DNA of 64,000 nt, taken from contig NZ_VNJJ01000016.1 of assembly GCF_007786475.1 (NCBI RefSeq), positions 35,720-99,719 on the forward strand. Direction: 5' to 3'. Both the position numbers and the translations under genes were made by a program. The stretch is from Cohnella terricola (GTDB lineage Bacteria > Bacillota > Bacilli > Paenibacillales > Paenibacillaceae). Under the pieces are notes generated by a model that made no database searches, was not told the origin of the DNA, and was given only the letters and a program-made list of their open reading frames with translations. Shown here in pieces: positions 21,649-30,913 of the stretch; within the stretch, counting starts at the first letter, position 1; each line of letters begins with the position of its first letter.

Positions 21649-22299
21649 CTAGGATTTGCTCTTGTCGTTGCGTGCTGCTCTGCGTTTCAGATGATTTTGA
21701 TACGATGCTTCGAGCAGGCGGTTCATGCCTTCTTCGAACTCCCGGTCCGAAGGGGAATTGTCGATCTTGGAGTCGGGAAACCGGATATCCTTGATCTCCC
21801 AATTGTTCGTCTCCAGATTGTGCTTAAAACCTTTCGCGAGAAGAAACTTCCTTCTATTGTCCTTATATTCCGGAGCTTTGGGCGCTTCCTCGCGTGGCGC
21901 AGGTTCCTCCTCCGGTTCCTCGGGAGGTTTCGCAGCCGGTTTGATTCCGCGCGCGGCGTCCGCCTTCAGCTTCTCGTGTTCCGCCAAAGACATCGGTTTC
22001 TCGACTTTTCTCCCCTTCAGCCATTCCAGATCGTAGCGCATTTTGGAATTGATCACGTAATAGGCTTTGCCCCCGATCATTTCCTTCGGGATTTCGTCAT
22101 GCAGCTCTTTGCGTTTCTTGAACCCTTCGACGATCCGGCGAATTTGCTCCTTCTCAACGTCGATCGGGACGGCTTCGTTGTCCGGCATATAGACGTCGCA
22201 CATGACCTGCTTGAACAAGAAGTCGCCAAGTACGGAATCGAAGTAATGGGTGAACGAAACGACGATGTCTTTGTTGTTGATCCTAACCCTGTGATTCAA
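21649..22299 (-). CDS. Conserved hypothetical protein with charged linker
   Basis: 216 residues, soluble and highly charged. An N-terminal globular region (about 1-125) is followed by a Pro/Glu-rich linker (PPEEPEEEPAPREE, about 135-150) and a C-terminal basic helix ending KRRAARNDKSKS. TTG at 22299 is taken as start because GGAGGA lies at good spacing and no ATG does better. The terminator directly downstream supports a real single-gene unit. No known family was recognised. Confidence 0.75.
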   Translation of the reverse strand: MNHRVRINNKDIVVSFTHYFDSVLGDFLFKQVMCDVYMPDNEAVPIDVEKEQIRRIVEGFKKRKELHDEIPKEMIGGKAYYVINSKMRYDLEWLKGRKVEKPMSLAEHEKLKADAARGIKPAAKPPEEPEEEPAPREEAPKAPEYKDNRRKFLLAKGFKHNLETNNWEIKDIRFPDSKIDNSPSDREFEEGMNRLLEASYQNHLKRRAARNDKSKS

Positions 22300-22366
22300 A
22301 AAAAATCCTCCTCATACTAAAAAAAGCACACTTCTTTCTATTATAGCCGAATTCGGGAGGGACAGC

Positions 22367-22501
22367 ATGCATAATTCGGCGAAATTTGAAGAAAACGCTT
22401 GCCAAACGGACGAGTTGCTAGGTAGAATCAACAAGGAAAATCTTGAAAAGAACATGATTCGGAGGAATTATCAAAATGAGACGCGCCATCGGGGTTCATG
22501 A
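22367..22501 (+). CDS. Possible 44-residue upstream ORF overlapping uraA
   Basis: An ATG at 22367 preceded by GGGAGG at 6-nt spacing opens a 44-codon frame. It ends at TGA 22499-22501, inside the uraA coding region and out of frame with it. The predicted peptide starts MHNSAKFEENA and is polar and helical-looking. It could be a leader ORF coupled to permease translation, or chance. No family was recognised. Confidence 0.3.
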   Translation: MHNSAKFEENACQTDELLGRINKENLEKNMIRRNYQNETRHRGS

Positions 22502-23786
22502 AAGACCCCCTATCGGACAAAGCATTACGCTGAGTCTGCAGCATCTGTTCGCCATGTTCGGCTCCACGGTGCTCGTGCCGAATCTGCTTCATGTGGATCC
22601 GGCGGTATGCTTGCTTATGAACGGGATCGGCACGCTGCTTTATCTTTTGATCTGTAAAGGCAAAATTCCCGCATACTTAGGCTCCAGCTTTGCCTTTATC
22701 GCGCCAGCGGGAGCGGTTATCGGCAAGTACGCTTCGGATGGAGACGGCTATGCGGCGGCATTGGGCGGCTTTATCGTCGCGGGCCTAGTCTTTACTCTTC
22801 TGGCTATCGTTATCCGATATACCGGAACCGGCTGGATTAACGTCGTGTTCCCTCCTGCAGCCATGGGCGCGATCGTCGCGGTCATCGGTCTGGAGCTGAT
22901 TCCGGTTGCGGCACAAATGGCGGGTTGGATCCCAGATAAAGATGCTGCACCGGACTGGACGATGGATCCGAAAACGGTTATTCTGTCGATCGCAACGATG
23001 CTCATCACGATTCTCGGCAACGTGCTGTTCCGCGGCTTCATGCGTATCATCCCGATCCTAATCGGCATCGTGTTCGGTTACGTTCTCGCTTACCTGATGG
23101 GCATGGTCGACTTCGGCTTCATGAAGGGCCCGGCCTGGATCGATGCGCCGACGTTCACGACTCCCGTGTTCAAATGGATGGCCATTCTGACGATTTTACC
23201 GGCGGCGCTCGTCGTCGTAGCCGAGCATATCGGACACCTGATCGTGACCGGCAACATCGTCGAGAAGGATCTGTCCAAAGATCCGGGGCTTCACCGCTCA
23301 ATGCTTGGCAACGGAATCTCCACGATGATTTCCGGCTTCGTCGGCGCCACGCCGAACACAACGTACGGCGAGAATATCGGTGTACTCGCGATCACCCGCG
23401 TGTACTCGACGTTCGTCATCGGCGGAGCGGCCGTATTCGCGATTGTGCTGTCGTTCCTGGGCAAATTCTCCGCGCTCATCGCCCATATTCCGCTGGCGGT
23501 CATGGGCGGCATCTCGTTGCTGCTGTTCGGCGTTATCGCGGCATCCGGCTTGAGAATGCTGGTCGAGTCGAAAGTCGATTACGGCAAACCATCCAACCTG
23601 TTCCTGACGACGATCGTGCTCGTGACAGGCCTTAGCGGCGTCAAAATTTCGGCAGGCGACTTCGAACTGTCGGGCATGGCGCTCGCTACCGTCGTCGCGA
23701 TTGTATTCGGCCTGCTGTTCAAACTGTTCGAAGTGACACGGTTGTCCAACGAGAACGAAGACGCGGCGGAAACGACGAAAAAATAA
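22476..23786 (+). CDS. Uracil/xanthine permease, NCS2 family (UraA-like)
   Basis: 436 residues with about 14 transmembrane segments; a proton-coupled nucleobase importer. The start region LSLQHLFAMFGSTVLVP is typical of UraA. The substrate-binding acidic residues of the family are present, in VVAEHIGHL near residue 250 and in TPNTTYGENIGVLAITRVYS near residue 290. The ATG at 22476 follows CGGAGGAATT. It is monocistronic with its own terminator. No PyrR attenuator or purine riboswitch is evident in the leader. Uracil is the likelier substrate by motif, but xanthine is not excluded. Confidence 0.92.
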   Translation: MRRAIGVHERPPIGQSITLSLQHLFAMFGSTVLVPNLLHVDPAVCLLMNGIGTLLYLLICKGKIPAYLGSSFAFIAPAGAVIGKYASDGDGYAAALGGFIVAGLVFTLLAIVIRYTGTGWINVVFPPAAMGAIVAVIGLELIPVAAQMAGWIPDKDAAPDWTMDPKTVILSIATMLITILGNVLFRGFMRIIPILIGIVFGYVLAYLMGMVDFGFMKGPAWIDAPTFTTPVFKWMAILTILPAALVVVAEHIGHLIVTGNIVEKDLSKDPGLHRSMLGNGISTMISGFVGATPNTTYGENIGVLAITRVYSTFVIGGAAVFAIVLSFLGKFSALIAHIPLAVMGGISLLLFGVIAASGLRMLVESKVDYGKPSNLFLTTIVLVTGLSGVKISAGDFELSGMALATVVAIVFGLLFKLFEVTRLSNENEDAAETTKK

Positions 23787-23802
23787 ATATCGCTATCCTA
23801 CG

Positions 23803-23830
23803 GACTGGGCGGCTTCGCTCAGTCTTCTTT
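23803..23830 (+). terminator. Terminator after the uracil permease gene
   Basis: GACTGGGC and GCTCAGTC form a stem around GGCTTC, followed by TTCTTTATT. Confidence 0.75.
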
Positions 23831-23926
23831 ATTGTAAAGCCCTATCGCCTTTGGCCGCACCATTTATCCTGCGAAGCAATACGATGTGTAAGGACCATGA
23901 CATCAGCCTAGGAAGGTGTGACGGGA

Positions 23927-25024
23927 ATGAGCGGTACTCTCTATCGCTTCTATGCGGGAGGCAACACGGCGCAAGGTTATTCGAGCTTGCTTCATTCATC
24001 TTTGCAAGGATTGGAACATCTGTATGTATTGCAAGGTGGCGCAGGTTTAGGAAAATACTGCGACCTTCGTTCGATCGGAGAACGATTGGCGGCCGCGGGC
24101 GAGGAGGTATGGATGATCTATTGCTCATCGGATCCGAACGCGCTCGACGGAATCATCGTTCCAGGTCCGAAGATCGGTATTATTGACGGCACAACGCCGA
24201 ATGCCATCATTCCCCAGGTTACGGGCGTTTCCGTGCGGGTCGTGAATTTGGATGAAGCCTACACCGAACATCGACTTGAAGCCCTCGCGCCGGAGATCGA
24301 GAAGTTGAACGGGGAAATATCGCGTGGGTATGAAGCGGCCTATTCCGGCTTCGACGAAGCGCTTCGGGTTCATGACGAGTGGGAAAAAGTATATATCGCG
24401 AATATGGATTATCGGGCTGCCGACGAATTGACGCAGGAATGTATCCTGTTGCTTCTCGGAGATCAGGCGCGGGAGAGAAGCGGCCGGGTAGACCACCGGT
24501 TTCTCGGCGCGGCGACGCCGCAAGGCGCAGTCGACTTCGTACCGGTCCTGACGGAGGGACTGAAGAGATATTTGTTGAAAGGACGCCCCGGCTCCGGCAA
24601 ATCGACGCTGCTGAAGAAGCTCGCATCCGCAGCGGCCGAGCGCGGATTCGACGTTGAAATCTACCACTGCGGCTTCGATCCGAACAGTCTGGATATGGTG
24701 ATCGTCCGTGAGCTTGGGTTCGCCATTTTCGACAGTACGGCTCCGCATGAATATTTTCCCGACCGGCCTACCGACGAGATCATCGACATGTACGAACGTT
24801 GCATCGCGCCGGGAACGGATGAAGTCCATTCCGACACGCTGGCCCCCATTAAACAGCAATACGCCGCGGCAATGAAACAATCGATCGGGCAGCTGACGGA
24901 GACAAGAGCACTTCAAGATCGGCTCGAGCAACTGTATGTCCAGACCTTGGATACAGCGATTCTGGAAAGAATCACAGAGGAGTTCAAGCAGGAGATGACC
25001 CGACTTGCGGCAATTCGGATATAA
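23927..25024 (+). CDS. Twin P-loop ATPase, PRK06851-like
   Basis: 365 residues built of two related P-loop NTPase halves. The second has an intact Walker A, GRPGSGKST (near residue 225). The first has LQGGAGLGKYCDL, where the Thr/Ser after Lys is replaced by Tyr, so nucleotide binding there may be impaired. Both halves carry the paired motif CSSDPNALDGIIVPG / CGFDPNSLDMVIV, which marks this family found mainly in spore-formers. Function is unknown. The ATG at 23927 is chosen over GTG 23918 on ribosome-site spacing (AGGAAGG). It is followed by its own weak terminator. Confidence 0.85.
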   Translation: MSGTLYRFYAGGNTAQGYSSLLHSSLQGLEHLYVLQGGAGLGKYCDLRSIGERLAAAGEEVWMIYCSSDPNALDGIIVPGPKIGIIDGTTPNAIIPQVTGVSVRVVNLDEAYTEHRLEALAPEIEKLNGEISRGYEAAYSGFDEALRVHDEWEKVYIANMDYRAADELTQECILLLLGDQARERSGRVDHRFLGAATPQGAVDFVPVLTEGLKRYLLKGRPGSGKSTLLKKLASAAAERGFDVEIYHCGFDPNSLDMVIVRELGFAIFDSTAPHEYFPDRPTDEIIDMYERCIAPGTDEVHSDTLAPIKQQYAAAMKQSIGQLTETRALQDRLEQLYVQTLDTAILERITEEFKQEMTRLAAIRI

Positions 25025-25036
25025 CGGAACGGAGAT

Positions 25037-25066
25037 AGGCCTGCCTGAATGGCGGGTCTATTTTCC
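25037..25066 (+). terminator. Terminator after the twin P-loop gene
   Basis: An imperfect stem AGGCCTGCC / GGCGGGTCT with loop TGAAT, followed by ATTTTCC, 13 nt after the stop codon. Confidence 0.6.
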
Positions 25067-25077
25067 TCAATGGAGGG

Positions 25078-25262
25078 CTAACGGACACAGATGACGCTAT
25101 TTGGGCAAAAATCGGCTTTTGAGATTCGTAACGGACGTAGATGACGCTATTGTGTTCATTTTGCATGAAGAAGGAGGTCTAAAGGAAACATAGCGGCTTT
25201 CAGGTCCGTTAGCCTTCCGACAAAGGCAAATGAAACAAAATAAGGTCGCTCACGTCCGTTAG
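25078..25262. repeat. Four copies of a 25-bp element in opposing pairs
   Basis: Elements of the form CTAACGGACNNNGATGACGCTATTT occur at 25078-25102 and 25128-25152 on the plus strand. Degenerate inverted copies ending GTCCGTTAG occur at 25189-25212 and 25238-25262. They fill the intergenic gap and form two nested inverted pairs. No gene or promoter is evident among them. Confidence 0.8.
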
Positions 25263-25362
25263 GGAGCTGCCGCCCGGGCAATCGGGATTCGCGGCGGTCG
25301 TCGTGCAACTCCTCAACACCCCAAAGCGTTAATATGGATAACCAGATTTAGGAGGGCTGCAC

Positions 25363-25821
25363 ATGAAAATCTCTCAACGACTGAGATTCCTACTGTTGTG
25401 CGTCGCCTTATTAGGCGCAATGTCCGGGTGCGGGAAACCGGAGAAAAACTATGTCGAGCCGCCGAGTCCATCTTCTCCTGCAATAGAAGATCGTTCGGAA
25501 GCGTTCACGATCGAAGCCGAACATATTTCTAAAATCTCTCTTCTATATGGCGACGGTACCCAAAGATTTGAGCTTACCTCGCAACAAGACTTCGAAGAGC
25601 TGCTGCAGTATTTTAATTCGGCCGAACTGGCGACAGGTGCTCTAGCTGCCGACCATTTCGGCACTTTTCAAATCCAGTATCAAGACGGCAACGTTGATTC
25701 TCTCGAAATTACGGGAACGGTCTCCGCTTTCCAAGACTCGAAAACTAATAGGATCTATATGCTTAATCATCTGGAAAAGCGGCTTGATAAATGGGCGGAA
25801 GAAAAAGAACGGGCTACTTGA
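25363..25821 (+). CDS. Putative lipoprotein of unknown function
   Basis: 152 residues with a type II signal peptide: basic MKISQRLR, hydrophobic FLLLCVALLGA, then the lipobox MSGC with Cys near residue 26. A Pro/Ser-rich spacer follows, then a small alpha/beta domain with a FEELLQYFNSAE helix and a SLEITGTVSAF strand. The ATG follows AGGAGGG. The mature domain would sit on the outer face of the membrane. No named family was recognised; it lies alone between repeats and the exonuclease gene. Confidence 0.8.
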   Translation: MKISQRLRFLLLCVALLGAMSGCGKPEKNYVEPPSPSSPAIEDRSEAFTIEAEHISKISLLYGDGTQRFELTSQQDFEELLQYFNSAELATGALAADHFGTFQIQYQDGNVDSLEITGTVSAFQDSKTNRIYMLNHLEKRLDKWAEEKERAT

Positions 25822-25880
25822 TCTCGAATTTGCTAGAATGATGTCGAGAATCGAACTTGTCTACTAGAGGAGGCAAATCT

Positions 25881-26489
25881 ATGAGGCTAGATAATATTAC
25901 GGTGCTCGACTTCGAGACAAGCGGATTGGACCCCGCTCGCGATCGCGTCATCGAGATGGCGGCCATTCGCTGCTACGGCGGGGAGATCGTCAGCCAGTTC
26001 CAGACGCTGATCCGCTTCGACGGCCCGCTATCTCCCAAAATCACGGAGATTACCGGAATTACTTCCGCCGATCTCGTGAACGGCATGGATGAGGATACGG
26101 CATTCCGCGTTCTGAACAGGGTGATCGGAGACAGCATCATCGTCGCGCATAACGCCATGTTCGACCTGAGCTTTCTGCACCATACGCTGCTGCGTCTGGC
26201 TAATCGTTCCTTCAAAAACTCGTTTCTCGACACGCTCACGATCGCGCGCGCGAGACATACATATCCTCATAATCTGAAAGACATGTGCGACCGATACTTC
26301 ATCGCCCTCGAAGGCGCGCACCGGTCGCTGAACGACGTCTACGCCTGTTGGAAACTGCTCGAGAAAATGAATGAGGAGCAAAGCGTAGAGCCGGATTTGA
26401 ACGTCCTAGGCTACATGAAAAAATATGGCATGCCGAAGTGGCGTCCCGAGCAAGCAAGCTTGGTGCCGATCGAGATTAAGTATGCGTAG
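25881..26489 (+). CDS. 3'-5' exonuclease of the DnaQ/DEDDh family
   Basis: 202 residues forming one RNase-H-like exonuclease domain. The catalytic residues of the DEDDh class are visible: LDFETSGLDP (Asp, Glu), VAHNAMFDLSFL (Asp) and HRSLNDVYACWKLL (His, Asp). The family removes 3' nucleotides from DNA or RNA; a stand-alone protein of this size resembles the DNA polymerase III epsilon-like proteins of Firmicutes. The ATG at 25881 is preceded by AGAGGAGG. Its 3' end converges on recQ with only 6 nt between the stop codons. Confidence 0.88.
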   Translation: MRLDNITVLDFETSGLDPARDRVIEMAAIRCYGGEIVSQFQTLIRFDGPLSPKITEITGITSADLVNGMDEDTAFRVLNRVIGDSIIVAHNAMFDLSFLHHTLLRLANRSFKNSFLDTLTIARARHTYPHNLKDMCDRYFIALEGAHRSLNDVYACWKLLEKMNEEQSVEPDLNVLGYMKKYGMPKWRPEQASLVPIEIKYA

Positions 26490-26495
26490 GTTATC

Positions 26496-28313
26496 TTAGG
26501 AATATGTCCGAATGAGTTCCAGAAACGCTTGCCCATACTTCTCGTACTTCGCCGCCCCGACGCCTTTCACCGTCCGCAGCTCGCGCTCGGTTCGCGGCAT
26601 CGCCTCGCACATCTCGCGCAGCGTCGCGTCGTGGAAAATAACGAACGGCGGCAACCCTTCGCCATCCGCGATCCGCTTGCGCAACTGGCGCAAGGCGGCG
26701 AACAGTTCCTCGTTCGCGACAGGCGCGGCCGAACCGCTTCCACGGGACGAGCCGTAGCGGCTTCCGGAGCGAGAAACCGGCGGCGCTTCGGGTTCGACCT
26801 TGCGATAGACGCGCGCTTCACCGCGCATTACTTCAAGCACCGGCTCCATCAGTTGCACGACCGGATATGCCGTATCCGACATGCGCAGATAGCCATCCGC
26901 CACAAGAGCGTGAATGAGCTGCACGAGTGGTTTCTCGGCCATATGCTTCAGCCTGCCGTAAGAGCGCAGCCGATCGAAATCGAACTGCTTGATTTTCGCG
27001 TCGTTCGCGCCCCGCAACACTTTCGCCGTCATCGTCACGCCGAACCGCTGCTTCATCTCGGAGATGCAGGCGAAGATCATTTTCGCGTCCACGGTTACGT
27101 CTATCGTTTCCCGGGTATCCGTGCAATTAAAGCAAGCGCCGCAAGGCTCCCCGTTCTCTTCTCCGAAATAGCGGACGATCGTCAGTTGCAGGCATTCTCC
27201 GGTGTGCGCATATTGCACCATATCGTTCAACAGACGGTAATCGTTGCGTTTTCGATCCTCGGTCGCTTCGCTTTGTTCAATAAAAAATTTCTGCGTAACG
27301 ACATCCTGCGGCGAGAACAGCAGCACGCATTCGCCCGGGTCGCCGTCCCGTCCCGCCCGGCCAGCTTCCTGATAATAAGCCTCCAAGTTTTTCGGCATGT
27401 TGTTATGGATAACAAACCTGACGTTCGACTTGTCGATGCCCATGCCAAAGGCGTTCGTCGCCACGATCAGCTGCAGGTCGTCCTTCTGGAAAGCTTCCTG
27501 AGTATGGGCTCGTTCTTCCTCGCTTAACCCTGCATGATATTTGCCGACGGAAACGCCCAGCCCTCGCACGAACGTATACACGTTCTCGACTTCGCGACGC
27601 GTAGAAGCATAGATAATACCGGCTTGATCGGCGTGCTCCTTGATGAACCTCGCCACGAAATCCCGCTTGTCCGCATTGCGAACGACTATAAGCGCCAAGT
27701 TGCTTCGCGCGTAACCGGTCGTCACTCTCTCTGGCTCCCGCAGTCGAAGCCGTTCGACGATGTCATCCTTAACGACGTCCGTCGCGGTCGCCGTGAACGC
27801 CGCCATGACCGGTCGCGGCTCGATATCTTGCAGCAGCCGGACGATCGTCATGTAACTCGGACGGAAGTCGTGTCCCCACTGGGAGACGCAATGCGCCTCG
27901 TCCACCGCGATGAGAGGTACTTCGAGACGGCGAATCATGGCCCGGAATTGTTCGGATTCGAGCCGCTCGGGTGCGATATATAGCAGCTTGTAATGGCCTG
28001 CCGCCACGTCCCGCATTCTTTCGTTCGTCTCCTTCAGGGAGAGAGAGCTATTGATATAGGTCGCTTCGATGCCGGCCGAGTTCAGCGCGTCTACCTGATC
28101 CTTCATCAGGGAGATGAGAGGCGATACGACAAGCGTCACGCCGTCCAGCAGTAGAGCCGGTATCTGATAGCAGATCGACTTGCCCGCCCCGGTTGGCATA
28201 ATGCCCAGCACGTCTTGGGCGTTTAGAATGGCCTCGATCAGCTTCTCTTGTCCTGGCCGGAATCGGTCATAACCGTAATAGGTTCGCAAAGCCTCTATCG
28301 CCGCAGGATTCAT
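26496..28313 (-). CDS. recQ: ATP-dependent DNA helicase RecQ
   Basis: 605 residues, typical of RecQ. A superfamily 2 helicase core has Walker A PTGAGKSICYQIPA (about residue 43) and the DEAH box VDEAHCVSQWGHDFRPSY. The RQC region has the zinc cysteines in CLQLTIVRYFGEENGEPCGA and CFNC. A C-terminal HRDC domain (about 520-600) contains LPPFVIFHDATLREM. It unwinds branched DNA in recombination and repair. The ATG at 28313 follows AGGAGGT and lies 1 nt past the helD stop, so the two are translationally coupled. Upstream in-frame codons lie within helD and are rejected. Confidence 0.95.
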   Translation of the reverse strand: MNPAAIEALRTYYGYDRFRPGQEKLIEAILNAQDVLGIMPTGAGKSICYQIPALLLDGVTLVVSPLISLMKDQVDALNSAGIEATYINSSLSLKETNERMRDVAAGHYKLLYIAPERLESEQFRAMIRRLEVPLIAVDEAHCVSQWGHDFRPSYMTIVRLLQDIEPRPVMAAFTATATDVVKDDIVERLRLREPERVTTGYARSNLALIVVRNADKRDFVARFIKEHADQAGIIYASTRREVENVYTFVRGLGVSVGKYHAGLSEEERAHTQEAFQKDDLQLIVATNAFGMGIDKSNVRFVIHNNMPKNLEAYYQEAGRAGRDGDPGECVLLFSPQDVVTQKFFIEQSEATEDRKRNDYRLLNDMVQYAHTGECLQLTIVRYFGEENGEPCGACFNCTDTRETIDVTVDAKMIFACISEMKQRFGVTMTAKVLRGANDAKIKQFDFDRLRSYGRLKHMAEKPLVQLIHALVADGYLRMSDTAYPVVQLMEPVLEVMRGEARVYRKVEPEAPPVSRSGSRYGSSRGSGSAAPVANEELFAALRQLRKRIADGEGLPPFVIFHDATLREMCEAMPRTERELRTVKGVGAAKYEKYGQAFLELIRTYS

Positions 28314-28314
28314 C

Positions 28315-30666
28315 TCAACCTCCTGACCGCGGAAGCCATGGGGATGCTTCGCCGGTGTAATAAACATGCAAGATATGAAGAGCTCGCGTACAAACCGTGT
28401 AGAGCAGTTTACGGTCTTTCTCCTTGCCGTACCGTTCGGATGAAGCGTCCCAGACAAGCACGGCATCAAATTCGATGCCTTTGGCCAGATAGGCGGGAAG
28501 CACCGACACGCCTTTAGGCAGTTCAGCCGATCCTCCCGTTACGAGCGTCAACGGCACGTCGCCGGACAAACGCTCCTTCAGCAGAGCGGCAGCGTCGCCG
28601 GACTCGCTTGCCGTCTTCGTAATCACGCCGATCGTTCCATAACCTCGGCCAAGCAATTCCGTAACGTCCGCCGTCATCCGCTCGCTTAACCGGCCGGCGT
28701 CTTCGCACGGGATAAGCATCGGCAGTTCGCCGATACGATGGAAAGGCGAGATATGAACCGCGTCTTCCGGAGCGAGAATGCCTTTCGTAAACTCCACGAT
28801 CTGCTCGGTGGATCGGTAGCTGGTCGTGAGTCGCAATGCCGCCGTCACTTCCGGAGCCATTAAACGAGTCCATCCGCCAAAGCCGCCGCTCTCCTGCGAT
28901 TGAACGTAGATTGCCTGATTAAAATCCCCGAGCACGGTCATCCGCGCGCGCGGATAACGCCGCCGCAGGAAAGCCGCCTGGAACGGAGAATAGTCCTGCG
29001 CCTCGTCGACAAATACATGCTGAATGTCCCCTTCGACGCGGCGGAATCCTTCCAACGCCTCCGACAAATACATGAGCGGCGTGGCATCCTCATGATCGAT
29101 GCGCTTGCGCCCTAGCGTCTCCTCTGCGCGCAGGCTCATCCACTCCCAGCCTTGCGGCAGCTTTCCGTCCGGAGAGCAGGACGCGAATAACGGCCTGCTC
29201 TCGAACAACGCCGTATACGTCGCGACTGCATCGATGAAACGATAGGACCGAACCGCTTTGGCGATTGGCGCGATCGCATCTTCGGCCACCTTGCGTTTGA
29301 GCCTCTGGCTCATCTGATCCTCGTCGTCGAACACTTCGTCATGAAACCCGCCGCTTCGTCTGACGTCCACGTACGCACGCTGAATATCCTCTTGATCGAC
29401 CAACTCCGCAGCTTCTTCCAGCCACTTTTCGTTCATCTGGGACTCTATCCATGCCTTGATCCGCTCAAGCAGCCAACGTTTCACGTTCGCGGCGCGCGTG
29501 GCGAATCCGTCCGATGCCTCGATCGCGTAGAATCGCTCGGCAATCTCCTCCGCCGAAGCGATCGTCATATCGCGATATCGAAGCGTGCGGAACGAGACGC
29601 CTCCCTGCTCGAGCCGCTTTAGATAATTGGCGACCGTCATGAAGAAGTGGTCCGAGCCTTTGTATTTTACCGACCTCTCGCGAGCGTCCCCTTCCGCGGT
29701 TCCGTCGATCGCGGCGAGCGTCTCCGTCTGCGCGAACAGATCTTCCACCTCGAACCGCCGTCCGAGGCGGGCTTCGATCAACTCCCGGAACGTCATCTGG
29801 CGCATATTGGCCTCGCCGAGATCCGGAAGCACATGAGAGATATACCCTTTGAACACCGGGTTCGGGGAAAACAGAATGATCTGATTCGCTGTTAATGTCT
29901 CGCGATGCCTGTACAATAAATACGCGATTCTTTGCAAAGCGGCCGACGTTTTCCCGCTCCCCGCCGCGCCTTGCACGACAAGCAGCTTGTGCCTTTCGTC
30001 TCGGATGATGAAGTTCTGCTCCTTCTGGATCGTCGCCACGATGCTTTTCATCGACGTGTCCGAACCTTCGGACAGCACCGCTTGCAGAATCTCGTCCCCG
30101 ACCGTTTCGGACGTATCGAACATATGCTTCATCTGCCCGCCGCGAATGACGAACTGGCGCTTCAGCGTCATTTCGCCGTCGATCTCCCCGTTCGGAACGC
30201 GATAAGCGGCCGGCCCCGGCTCGTGATCGTAGAACAAGCTGGAGACCGGCGCACGCCAATCGTACACGTAGAACGTCTCGCCGTCTTCTCCGAGCAATGA
30301 TGCCCGGCCGATGTAGATGGTCTCCGCCTCGCGCCCATCCTCCGCGAAATCAATCCGCGCGAAGTATGGCGAATCGAACTGCTTCGTGAGCCGCTCCACC
30401 GCTTCCGAAGCAACTCGGTGGCTTCGCTCCCGTTCCGCGAGCACCTCGGCCTGCTGCACGATACTGGTCCAAGTCTCCGCGACTTCCGACGAGTCGGAGA
30501 AGTTCATCCGCACGTCTTCCCAGAATTCCTGCCGAATGCCGACGACGTCTCCGCGCCTTTCCCCGAGGACGGCCGTCTCCTTGCGCATCCTGCGGCTAAC
30601 CTGCTCCAGCACGACCAACAATCGCTTTTCTTCCTCTTCTCGAGGAGATTGGGATTCGTTCACCAA
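28315..30666 (-). CDS. helD: RNA polymerase recycling ATPase HelD
   Basis: 783 residues of the UvrD-like HelD family, which binds core RNA polymerase, displaces nucleic acid and returns the enzyme to use. It has an N-terminal coiled coil (to about 60), then YIGRASLL and FYVYDWRAPVSSLFYD, diagnostic of HelD. Walker A is VVQGAAGSGKTSAALQRIAYL near residue 240, and the later DEAQDYSPFQ motif is followed by LGDFNQAIY. TTG at 30666 follows AGGGAGTGG. It ends 1 nt before recQ starts, forming a helD-recQ unit. Confidence 0.92.
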   Translation of the reverse strand: MVNESQSPREEEEKRLLVVLEQVSRRMRKETAVLGERRGDVVGIRQEFWEDVRMNFSDSSEVAETWTSIVQQAEVLAERERSHRVASEAVERLTKQFDSPYFARIDFAEDGREAETIYIGRASLLGEDGETFYVYDWRAPVSSLFYDHEPGPAAYRVPNGEIDGEMTLKRQFVIRGGQMKHMFDTSETVGDEILQAVLSEGSDTSMKSIVATIQKEQNFIIRDERHKLLVVQGAAGSGKTSAALQRIAYLLYRHRETLTANQIILFSPNPVFKGYISHVLPDLGEANMRQMTFRELIEARLGRRFEVEDLFAQTETLAAIDGTAEGDARERSVKYKGSDHFFMTVANYLKRLEQGGVSFRTLRYRDMTIASAEEIAERFYAIEASDGFATRAANVKRWLLERIKAWIESQMNEKWLEEAAELVDQEDIQRAYVDVRRSGGFHDEVFDDEDQMSQRLKRKVAEDAIAPIAKAVRSYRFIDAVATYTALFESRPLFASCSPDGKLPQGWEWMSLRAEETLGRKRIDHEDATPLMYLSEALEGFRRVEGDIQHVFVDEAQDYSPFQAAFLRRRYPRARMTVLGDFNQAIYVQSQESGGFGGWTRLMAPEVTAALRLTTSYRSTEQIVEFTKGILAPEDAVHISPFHRIGELPMLIPCEDAGRLSERMTADVTELLGRGYGTIGVITKTASESGDAAALLKERLSGDVPLTLVTGGSAELPKGVSVLPAYLAKGIEFDAVLVWDASSERYGKEKDRKLLYTVCTRALHILHVYYTGEASPWLPRSGG

Positions 30667-30913
30667 GCTTTTCCACTCCCTAATTTCATCCGTATCTTTT
30701 TCTTCGTATTCTATGTTGTATCATGCGACAATCGCAAGCGCAACCTTTCATGCCGATTCCTTTGCCGCAATAAAGCAAAAAGACGTGCCCCCGGACGCCT
30801 GCTCTTCGAGGATATGATCGAGAGAGCTCGATACGTAATAGTCCGGAAGTTTCGTAAATACGTTTAAAGGAAAACCTCTCGCAGCTCTTGCCCATGAAAG
30901 GTGGAAAACGAGC

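Noticed and set aside
30686..30751. 21-codon Cys-rich frame upstream of helD (starts MKGCACDC)
   Set aside because: Has AAAGGA before it, but it is too short and unsupported; might be a leader peptide, not enough to call.
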